Of a DNA stretch of 64,000 nt, positions 48,891-55,431 are shown piece after piece. This DNA comes from Xylophilus sp. GW821-FHT01B05. GTDB lineage: Bacteria > Pseudomonadota > Gammaproteobacteria > Burkholderiales > Burkholderiaceae_C. Where the stretch lies: assembly GCA_038961845.1 (NCBI GenBank), contig CP152408.1:4216001-4280000 (forward strand), given 5' to 3'. The position numbers were made by a program, and so were the translations under genes. The stretch's first letter is position 1. Each line of letters opens with the position of its first letter. The notes below the pieces were generated by a model, which saw only the letters and a list, made by a program, of their open reading frames with translations, did not search any database and was not told the origin of the DNA.

Positions 48891-49832
48891 ATGGTCAGCG
48901 CGGTATTCCATCCCCCGTACCCCGACGCCGCGCCGACTGCGGCAAGCACTCCCAAAACAATAGCTACAAGCCCAGACACAGCAATGGCTACAGCCGTTAT
49001 TTCCTCTGAAAACCCCGCGCCTGCAGCGCGCCCCGGCCGCCCCAACCGCGATTGGCGCGGGCTTTGGCTGCGGGTGCTGCCGCCCTTCTTTGGCCTGGGC
49101 CTGCTGGTGGCGGTGTGGGAGCTGGTGTCGGTACTGACCGCTGCCAGCATTCCCTCGCCGCGCGACACCTGGGCGCAGGCGGTGGACGTGTTCAGCAACC
49201 CCTTCTATAGCAACGGCCCGAACGACCAGGGCGTGGGCTGGAACGTGCTGTCATCGCTCAAGCGCGTGGCCATGGGCTTCGGGCTGGCGGCGGTAGTCGG
49301 CATTCCGGCGGGCTTCCTGATCGGGCGCTTTACCTTCTTGTCGCGCATGTTCAACCCGCTGATCAGCCTGCTGCGGCCGGTGTCGCCGCTGGCCTGGCTG
49401 CCGATCGGGCTGCTGGTGTTCAAGGGCGCCAACCCGGCGGCGATCTGGACCATCTTCATCTGCTCGATCTGGCCCATGATCATCAACACCGCCGTGGGTG
49501 TGCAGCGCGTGCCGCAGGACTACATGAACGTGGCCCGCGTGCTGAACCTGTCAGAGCTCAAGATCATGACCAAGATCCTGTTCCCCGCCGTGCTGCCCTA
49601 CATGCTGACCGGCGTGCGCCTGGCGGTGGGCACGGCCTGGCTGGTGATCGTCGCGGCCGAGATGCTCACCGGCGGCGTGGGCATTGGCTTCTGGGTCTGG
49701 GACGAGTGGAACAACCTCAACGTCAAGAACATCATCATCGCCATCTTCGTGATCGGCATCGTCGGCCTGCTGCTGGAGATGGCGCTGATCAAGCTGGCCA
49801 CCGCGTTCACGTATGAAGAGGTGAAGTCATGA
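48891..49832 (+). CDS. nrtB: Nitrate ABC transporter permease
   Basis: The 313-residue protein has about six membrane segments and the binding-protein-dependent permease motif in VGVQRVPQDYMNVARVLNLSELKIMTKILFPAVLPYML. The N-terminal 45 residues are a Ser/Thr/Ala/Pro-rich tail, part of which (about residues 22-40) is encoded by a dispersed palindromic repeat. It starts nine bases after nrtA with GGAG and overlaps the ATPase gene. Confidence 0.92.
   Translation: MVSAVFHPPYPDAAPTAASTPKTIATSPDTAMATAVISSENPAPAARPGRPNRDWRGLWLRVLPPFFGLGLLVAVWELVSVLTAASIPSPRDTWAQAVDVFSNPFYSNGPNDQGVGWNVLSSLKRVAMGFGLAAVVGIPAGFLIGRFTFLSRMFNPLISLLRPVSPLAWLPIGLLVFKGANPAAIWTIFICSIWPMIINTAVGVQRVPQDYMNVARVLNLSELKIMTKILFPAVLPYMLTGVRLAVGTAWLVIVAAEMLTGGVGIGFWVWDEWNNLNVKNIIIAIFVIGIVGLLLEMALIKLATAFTYEEVKS
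48954..49010 (+). repeat. Dispersed palindromic repeat, copy 7, inside nrtB
   Basis: AACAATAGCTAC, AAGCCCAG, CAATGGCTAC, TTATTTCCTCTGAA in family order. It is in frame near the 5' end of nrtB and codes for part of its extra N-terminal tail. Confidence 0.55.
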
Positions 49833-50641
49833 GTTCCACTGGTTCAAAGTTCATCGAAGTCCAGAACGTCGAGCAGACCTTCCGCACGCCCAAGGGCAGC
49901 TTCCCGGCGCTGCGCGACATCCAGCTGACCGTGGCCAAGGGCGAATTCATTGCGCTGATCGGCCACTCGGGCTGCGGCAAGTCCACGCTGCTGAACCTGC
50001 TGGCTGGCCTGACCACGCCCACCGCCGGCACGCTGATCTGCGCCAACCGCGAGATCAAGGGCCCTGGCCCCGAGCGCGCGGTGGTGTTCCAGAACCATTC
50101 GCTGCTGCCCTGGCTGACCTGCTTTGAGAACGTCTACCTGGCAGTGGAGCGGGTGTTCTCGGCCACCGAATCCAAGGCACAGCTCAAGGCCCGCACCGAA
50201 GCCGCGCTGGCGCTGGTGGGCCTGGTCGCCGCCGCGCAAAAGCGCCCCGGCGAAATCTCCGGCGGCATGAAGCAGCGCGTGGGCATTGCCCGCGCCCTGT
50301 CGATGGAGCCGCAGGTGCTGCTGATGGACGAGCCCTTTGGCGCACTAGACGCCCTCACCCGCGCCAAGCTGCAGGACGAGCTGCTGGCCATCGTCGCCAA
50401 GACCCACAGCACCGTGGTCATGGTGACCCACGACGTGGACGAGGCGGTGCTGCTGTCCGACCGCATCGTGATGATGACCAATGGGCCCGCCGCCACCATT
50501 GGCGAGATCCTGACGGTAGACCTGCCACGCCCGCGCAGCCGCGTGACGCTGGCCGAAGACCCGCGCTACCTGCAGGCGCGCAAGGCGGTGATCGACTTCC
50601 TCTACACGCGGCAGGCGCATGTGGAGAAGACCGCGGCCTGA
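49829..50641 (+). CDS. nrtD: Nitrate ABC transporter ATP-binding protein
   Basis: The 270-residue ATPase has Walker A GHSGCGKST (about residues 45-53), signature ISGGMKQRVGIARAL and Walker B VLLMDEPFGALD. It has a single ATPase domain, as in NrtD, without the extra binding-protein-like domain of cyanobacterial NrtC. It overlaps nrtB by four bases and ends the operon; a terminator follows at 50748. Confidence 0.9.
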   Translation: MSSTGSKFIEVQNVEQTFRTPKGSFPALRDIQLTVAKGEFIALIGHSGCGKSTLLNLLAGLTTPTAGTLICANREIKGPGPERAVVFQNHSLLPWLTCFENVYLAVERVFSATESKAQLKARTEAALALVGLVAAAQKRPGEISGGMKQRVGIARALSMEPQVLLMDEPFGALDALTRAKLQDELLAIVAKTHSTVVMVTHDVDEAVLLSDRIVMMTNGPAATIGEILTVDLPRPRSRVTLAEDPRYLQARKAVIDFLYTRQAHVEKTAA

Positions 50642-50651
50642 AGCATTGACA

Positions 50652-50712
50652 CTACAAATTAGATAGCTAATAGCCCAGGCGCAGCCTGGGTTAAAGGCAC
50701 TTTTCCTTTAAA
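50652..50712 (+). repeat. Dispersed palindromic repeat, copy 8
   Basis: TTAGATAGCTAATAGCCCAG, GCAGCCTGGG, AAAGGCACTTTT in family order, just after nrtD. CCCAGGC/GCCTGGG arms pair. Confidence 0.75.
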
Positions 50713-50747
50713 TTCAAAAAACCGAGAGCGCTACACCAGCCCACTCC

Positions 50748-50771
50748 AGCCCGGCTCTGCCGGGCTTTTTT
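50748..50771 (+). terminator. Rho-independent terminator of the nrt operon
   Basis: AGCCCGGC, loop TCT, GCCGGGCT, then six T. It separates nrtABD from pdxY. Confidence 0.9.
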
Positions 50772-50837
50772 GTGGGCGCGCGGCAGCGCCGCCGTTCTGC
50801 ATACTTGGCGCTCTTCGCCTTCCAGAACCACACCGCC

Positions 50838-51740
50838 ATGACCTCGCCCCTGCCCCCGGCCGAATCGCCGCTCGTCCTCACCATCCAGTCGCACGTGGCC
50901 TATGGGCACGTGGGCAATGCGGCGGCGGTGCTGCCGCTGCAGTTGCTGGGCATTACGCCGGTGGTGGTGAACACGGTGCAGTTCTCCAACCACACGGGCT
51001 ATGGCGAATTCAAGGGCCAGGTGTTCACCCCCGCGCACATCGAGGACGTGCTGAACGGCCTGCGCGCACGCGGCGTGCTGGCGCGCTGCACGGCGGTGTT
51101 GTCGGGCTACCTGGGCGACGCCGGCGTGGGTGAGGCCATCCTGGCTGCCGTGCAGGAGATCCGCGCCAGCCAGCCGGGCCTGCACTACCTGTGCGACCCG
51201 GTGATGGGCGACGTGGGCCGTGGCGTGTTCGTGCGGCCGGGCATTCCTGAATTTTTGCGGCGCCGCGCACTGGCGCAGGCCAGCATCGTCACGCCCAACC
51301 AGTATGAGTTTGAGCTGCTGCTGGGCGCACCGGTTGCCTCGGTGGACGGCGCCGTGGCGGCGGCGCGCAGCCTGCTGGGCAGCGCGCCCGGCACCGGGCC
51401 ATCGCTGGTGGTGGTCACCAGCCTGCGCACGCCAGACCTGCCCGCCCAGCGCCTGGCCACGCTGGCCGTGACCGCCACCGAGGCCTGGCTGGTGCGGACG
51501 CCCTTCATCGACCTGCAGCCCCTGCCCAATGGCATGGGCGATGTGTTCTCGGCCATCTTGCTGGGCCACTTGCTGGGCGGTGCGGCCATATCCACGGCGG
51601 TGTCGGGCGCGGTCAGCAGCCTGTATGCGCTGGTGGCACGCACCACGCCCGGCCGGCGCGACCTGCCGCTGGTGGCTTGCCGCACGCAGATCGTGCAGCC
51701 CAGCGAACACTTCACGGCCGAGGCCTGGCCGCCGCGCTAG
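50838..51740 (+). CDS. pdxY: Pyridoxal kinase PdxY
   Basis: The 300-residue ribokinase-like enzyme phosphorylates pyridoxal in the B6 salvage pathway. Markers: LTIQSHVAYGHVGNAAAVLPLQ at the N-terminus, YLCDPVMGDVGRGVFV near 115-130, TPNQYEFELL and the anion-hole region NGMGDVFSA. The ATG at 50838-50840 gives the usual start. It stands between the two nitrate operons, with no visible link to nitrogen metabolism. Confidence 0.92.
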   Translation: MTSPLPPAESPLVLTIQSHVAYGHVGNAAAVLPLQLLGITPVVVNTVQFSNHTGYGEFKGQVFTPAHIEDVLNGLRARGVLARCTAVLSGYLGDAGVGEAILAAVQEIRASQPGLHYLCDPVMGDVGRGVFVRPGIPEFLRRRALAQASIVTPNQYEFELLLGAPVASVDGAVAAARSLLGSAPGTGPSLVVVTSLRTPDLPAQRLATLAVTATEAWLVRTPFIDLQPLPNGMGDVFSAILLGHLLGGAAISTAVSGAVSSLYALVARTTPGRRDLPLVACRTQIVQPSEHFTAEAWPPR

Positions 51741-51747
51741 CCGCAGC

Positions 51748-51777
51748 GCGCACCATCTTCAGACGACCAGCGCACCA
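51748..51777 (+). promoter_or_regulatory. Direct repeats GCGCACCA upstream of the nir sigma54 promoter
   Basis: GCGCACCA occurs at 51748-51755 and 51770-51777, 22 bp apart (two turns), 70-100 bp before the -24 element. The position suits an enhancer-binding activator such as NtrC, but the sites are direct rather than inverted. Confidence 0.4.
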
Positions 51778-51846
51778 AGGGCAAGCAACCACTGAGGCCA
51801 CGCGCCCCACTCCAGCGAAAACCCGCGCCCATCGGGCTTGTTTCAC

Positions 51847-51862
51847 TGGCACAACTTTTGCA
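51847..51862 (+). promoter_or_regulatory. Sigma54 promoter of the nirBD-nasA operon
   Basis: TGGCACAACTTTTGCA is an almost perfect -24/-12 element (TGGCAC-N5-TTGCA; GG and GC ten bases apart). The predicted start near 51873 leaves eight bases before the first ANTAR hairpin. Confidence 0.88.
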
Positions 51863-51880
51863 TGACTGCCCGCATGGGTT

Positions 51881-51925
51881 TCCCGCTGCAATGGCGCGGT
51901 GGGAAGCCCCAGGACAAAGGCGTCC
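51881..51925 (+). promoter_or_regulatory. NasR (ANTAR) target RNA in the nir leader
   Basis: P1 (51881-51904) has a 9-bp stem with two GU pairs and loop AAUGGC, identical to the nrt P1 loop. P2 (51912-51925) has stem GGAC/GUCC and loop AAAGGC, again A1 and G4. The P2 3' strand is part of the terminator's 5' arm. Confidence 0.87.
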
Positions 51926-51974
51926 GCATGCCGCACCGGCTTTTAGCTGGTGTTGGGACATGCGGACGCCTTTT
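51916..51974 (+). terminator. Leader terminator (attenuator) of the nir operon
   Basis: A 15-bp perfect stem (51916-51930 with 51959-51973) holds an inner CACCGGC/GCTGGTG hairpin and runs into TTTT. It stands 34 bases before nirB. Confidence 0.85.
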
Positions 51975-52008
51975 CTCGTTTCTGGATGCCCCCACGGAGA
52001 AAACCGCC

Positions 52009-54474
52009 ATGGACATGCGCGTGAAAAAGCAAAAGCTGGTGCTGATCGGCAACGGAATGGCCGGCGTGCGCACGCTCGAAGAACTGCTCAAGATCGACCC
52101 GGACCTGTACGACATCACCGTCTTCGGTGCCGAGCCGCATCCCAACTACAACCGCATCCTGCTGTCGCCGGTGCTGGCGGGCGAGCAGACAGTGGACGAG
52201 ATCATCCTCAACCCCTGGAGCTGGTACGAAGAGAACCACATCACGCTGCACACCGGCAAGAAGGTGGTCGAGGTGGACCGCGTGCGCCGCACCGTGCGTA
52301 CCGACGACGGCACCGAGGCGCCCTACGACCGCCTGCTGCTGTGCACCGGCTCCAACCCCTTCATGCTGCCGGTGCCGGGCAAAGACCTGGCTGGCGTGAT
52401 CGCCTACCGCGACATTGCCGACACCAACGCCATGATCGAGACCGCCAAGACGCACAAGCATGCGGTGGTGATCGGCGGCGGCCTGCTGGGCCTGGAGGCC
52501 GCCAACGGCCTGATGCTGCGCGGCATGAGCGTGACCGTGGTGCATGTGGGCGACTGGCTGATGGAGCGCCAGTTGGACGACGTGGCCGGCGGCATGCTGC
52601 GCAAGTCGCTGGAGGAGCGCGGCCTGAAGTTTCTGCTCAAGGCGCATACGCAAGAGCTGCTGGGCAATGCCGAGGGCCGCGTGCAGGCCGTGCGCTTCAA
52701 GGACGGCAGCGAGGTGCCGGCCGACCTGGTGGTGATGGCCGTGGGCATACGCCCCAACGTAGAGCTGGCCGAGAAGATGCGCCTGCACTGCAACCGCGGC
52801 ATCGTCGTCACCGACACCTTGCAGACCGTGACTGACGCGCGCATCTATTCAGTGGGCGAATGCGCGGCGCACCGTGGCATTGCCTACGGCCTGGTAGCGC
52901 CCTTGTTCGAGCAGGCCAAGGTGGCGGCCAACCACCTGGCGCAGATGGGCATTGGCCGCTACCTGGGCTCGCTCACCTCGACCAAGCTCAAGGTCACCGG
53001 CATCGACCTGTTCAGCGCCGGCGACTTCATGGGCGGCGAAGGCACGGAAGAGATCGTCATGAGCGACCCCTTCGGCGGCGTCTACAAGAAGCTGGTGATC
53101 AAGGACGACAAGCTGGTGGGCGCCTGCCTGTATGGCGACACGGTGGACGGCAGCTGGTACTTCAAGCTGCTGCGCGACGGCCGCAGCGTGCACGACATCC
53201 GCGACAAGCTGATGTTTGGCGAATCCAACCTGGGCGACGCCGGCCACCAGGGCCAGAGCAAGGCCGCCGCCATGGCCGACACGGACGAGGTCTGCGGCTG
53301 CAACGGCGTGACCAAGGGCACGATCTGCAAGGCCATTCAAGAGAAAGGCCTGTTCACGCTGGACGAGGTGAAAAAGCACACCAAGGCCAGCGCCAGCTGC
53401 GGCTCTTGCACCGGGCTGGTGGAGCAGATCCTGATGTTCACCGCCGGTGGCGACTACTCCGCCACGCCCAAGAAGAAAGCGCTGTGCGGCTGCACCGACC
53501 ACAGCCACCAGGAGGTGCGCGACGCCATCCGCACCCAGCACCTGACCAAGATCGCAGACGTCTACACCACGCTTGGATGGAAGACGCCCAATGGCTGCGC
53601 CACCTGCCGCCCGGCGCTCAACTACTACCTGATCAGCACCTGGCCCAAAGAGGCGCAGGACGACCCGCAGAGCCGCTTCATCAACGAGCGCAGCCACGCC
53701 AATATCCAGAAAGACGGCACCTACTCCGTCATCCCGCGCATGTGGGGCGGCACCACCACGCCGGCCGACCTGCGCCGCATCGCCGACGTGGCCGACAAAT
53801 ACGCCATCCCCACCGTCAAGGTCACGGGCGGCCAGCGCATCGACCTGCTGGGCGTGAAGAAGGAAGACCTGCAGGCCGTCTGGAAAGACCTGGACATGCC
53901 CAGCGGCTTTGCCTATGCCAAGTCGCTGCGCACGGTAAAGACCTGCGTCGGCAGCGAGTGGTGCCGCTTTGGCACGCAAGACAGCACGCAGATGGGCAAG
54001 GACCTGGAGCGCGCGCTGTGGGCCATGTACGCGCCGCACAAGGTCAAGCTCGCCGTCAGCGGCTGCCCGCGCAACTGCGCGGAATCCGGCATCAAGGACG
54101 TCGGCATCATCGGCGTCGATTCGGGCTGGGAGATTTATGTCGGCGGCAACGGCGGCATCAAGACCGAGGTGGCGCACTTCTTCGTCAAGGTGAAGACGGC
54201 CGAAGAGGTGATGGAGTACGCAGGCGCCTTCCTGCAGCTCTACCGCGAAGAGGGCTGGTACCTGGAGCGCACCGTGCACTACATCGGCCGCGTGGGCCTG
54301 GACTACGTGAAGAAGAAGGTCCTGGAAGACGAAGCCGGCCGCAAGGCGCTGTGGGAGCGGCTGCAGTTCTCGCTCGACGGCGCGCCAGACCCTTGGCTGG
54401 AGTCGTCCAGGGCCTCGGTCGATACGCGCCAATTCACGCCGGTGATCCCTATTGCGGTCGCTGCCCACGCCTGA
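52009..54474 (+). CDS. nirB: Assimilatory nitrite reductase (NADH), large subunit
   Basis: The 821-residue enzyme reduces nitrite to ammonium. It has an FAD/NAD(P) domain (about residues 8-300), a BFD-type [2Fe-2S] region (CGCNGVTKGTIC...CGSC, about 425-465), a second Cys-rich segment near 490-540, and a sulfite/nitrite reductase domain with Cys646, Cys652, Cys686 and Cys690 binding the [4Fe-4S]-sirohaem centre. GGAG precedes the ATG at 52009-52011. A longer frame upstream runs through the leader terminator and is rejected. Confidence 0.95.
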   Translation: MDMRVKKQKLVLIGNGMAGVRTLEELLKIDPDLYDITVFGAEPHPNYNRILLSPVLAGEQTVDEIILNPWSWYEENHITLHTGKKVVEVDRVRRTVRTDDGTEAPYDRLLLCTGSNPFMLPVPGKDLAGVIAYRDIADTNAMIETAKTHKHAVVIGGGLLGLEAANGLMLRGMSVTVVHVGDWLMERQLDDVAGGMLRKSLEERGLKFLLKAHTQELLGNAEGRVQAVRFKDGSEVPADLVVMAVGIRPNVELAEKMRLHCNRGIVVTDTLQTVTDARIYSVGECAAHRGIAYGLVAPLFEQAKVAANHLAQMGIGRYLGSLTSTKLKVTGIDLFSAGDFMGGEGTEEIVMSDPFGGVYKKLVIKDDKLVGACLYGDTVDGSWYFKLLRDGRSVHDIRDKLMFGESNLGDAGHQGQSKAAAMADTDEVCGCNGVTKGTICKAIQEKGLFTLDEVKKHTKASASCGSCTGLVEQILMFTAGGDYSATPKKKALCGCTDHSHQEVRDAIRTQHLTKIADVYTTLGWKTPNGCATCRPALNYYLISTWPKEAQDDPQSRFINERSHANIQKDGTYSVIPRMWGGTTTPADLRRIADVADKYAIPTVKVTGGQRIDLLGVKKEDLQAVWKDLDMPSGFAYAKSLRTVKTCVGSEWCRFGTQDSTQMGKDLERALWAMYAPHKVKLAVSGCPRNCAESGIKDVGIIGVDSGWEIYVGGNGGIKTEVAHFFVKVKTAEEVMEYAGAFLQLYREEGWYLERTVHYIGRVGLDYVKKKVLEDEAGRKALWERLQFSLDGAPDPWLESSRASVDTRQFTPVIPIAVAAHA

Positions 54475-54484
54475 GAGAGAAACC

Positions 54485-54874
54485 ATGAACCACTGGATCG
54501 CCATTTGCCGTGTTGAGGACATTCCTGTTCTTGGCTCCCGTCGTGTTGCCCGCCCGCAGGGGGTGGATGTGGCTGTGTTTCGCAATGACCAGGATCAGGT
54601 GTTTGCTCTGCTGGATCGGTGTCCTCACAAGGGGGGGCCGTTGAGTCAGGGGATTGTGTTTGGGACTAGCGTGGCTTGTCCGTTGCATAACTGGACTATT
54701 GGGTTGGAGGATGGGGGGGCCAAGTCTCCTGACGAGGGGTGCACGCCTCGGTTTTCTGTTTTGGTTTCTGAGGGGGTGGTGCATTTGGATTCTGTTGAGC
54801 TTGCCTCTCTCGCGGTGGATCTTGTGAGGCCTGTGGCGGGGCCTGGGGTTCGGGTGGTTGTTGTGGCTGCTTGA
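54485..54874 (+). CDS. nirD: Nitrite reductase small subunit, Rieske type
   Basis: The 129-residue protein has a Rieske-like fold with both ligand pairs: Cys46/His48 in CPHKGG and Cys65/His68 in CPLHNW, so it may hold a [2Fe-2S] cluster, unlike E. coli NirD. It starts ten bases after nirB. From about codon 15 on, its codon use shifts to T- and G-ending codons (many GGG, GTT, TCT), unlike nirB, although the protein itself looks normal. Confidence 0.9.
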   Translation: MNHWIAICRVEDIPVLGSRRVARPQGVDVAVFRNDQDQVFALLDRCPHKGGPLSQGIVFGTSVACPLHNWTIGLEDGGAKSPDEGCTPRFSVLVSEGVVHLDSVELASLAVDLVRPVAGPGVRVVVVAA

Positions 54875-55431
54875 GCTGTGCGCTTTATGGGGTTCTTTTC
54901 TTTGCTGAGGGCGGATGTGGGGCTTACGCCGCCCCACACCGGCGGTAACTTTCTTTCCGCTGAAAGAAAGTCACCAAAGAAAAGCGTGAAGGCGGGAGAA
55001 TTTTTCGGGCTGTCGCTGCGCTCAGCCCTGGGACGGAAAGAGGTATCGAGGGCCTGTGCCAGGCGACGATTTGGGCGTGCGTCATTTCAGCGCCATGCTC
55101 CCAGTTCTTTCTCTGGCGGGCGCTTGCCTGATGCAAAACCAGGCCGTCGTTTTGGGGTGCAGCCTGATGTCTTTGGTCTTCCTGCCTCTTGGGAGCGGTG
55201 CGGTGACCTCAAGCATGACCAAATCGTCGCCCCCAGAGCACTCGATGACATATTCCCCCGGCTGAGCAACGCGACAGCCCGAAATATTCTCCCGACCCCT
55301 AGGCAACTTTCTTTGGTGACTTTCTTTTTTGCCAGAAAAGAAAGTTACCGCCCCCCGCGCAGGGGATCACCCCTCAGGATGAGTAGAAGAAACCAGCAAA
55401 GAACCAAGCACGCCCAGCATCGGAGCCCCCG
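54875..55431. repeat. Foldback element between nirD and nasA
   Basis: The 557-bp spacer has no gene. Long imperfect inverted arms, about 54941-55027 and 55260-55352, share GCGGTAACTTTCTTT, GAAAGAAAGTCACCAAAGAAA-type blocks, GGGAGAAT, TTCGGGCTGTCGC and CTCAGCC. Each arm holds its own CTTTC/GAAAG hairpin. A related single copy lies inside the MITE-like element at about 42310-42360. About 230 bases of unique-looking sequence lie between the arms. Confidence 0.7.

Noticed and set aside
51838-52008. Upstream extension of nirB by 57 codons
   Set aside because: The extension would translate most of the sigma54 promoter, both ANTAR hairpins and the terminator. The ATG at 52009 has a good ribosome site.
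54485-54874. Frameshift or foreign origin of nirD suggested by its odd codon use
   Set aside because: The reading frame is intact, the length is normal and all Rieske ligands are present; only synonymous usage is odd.
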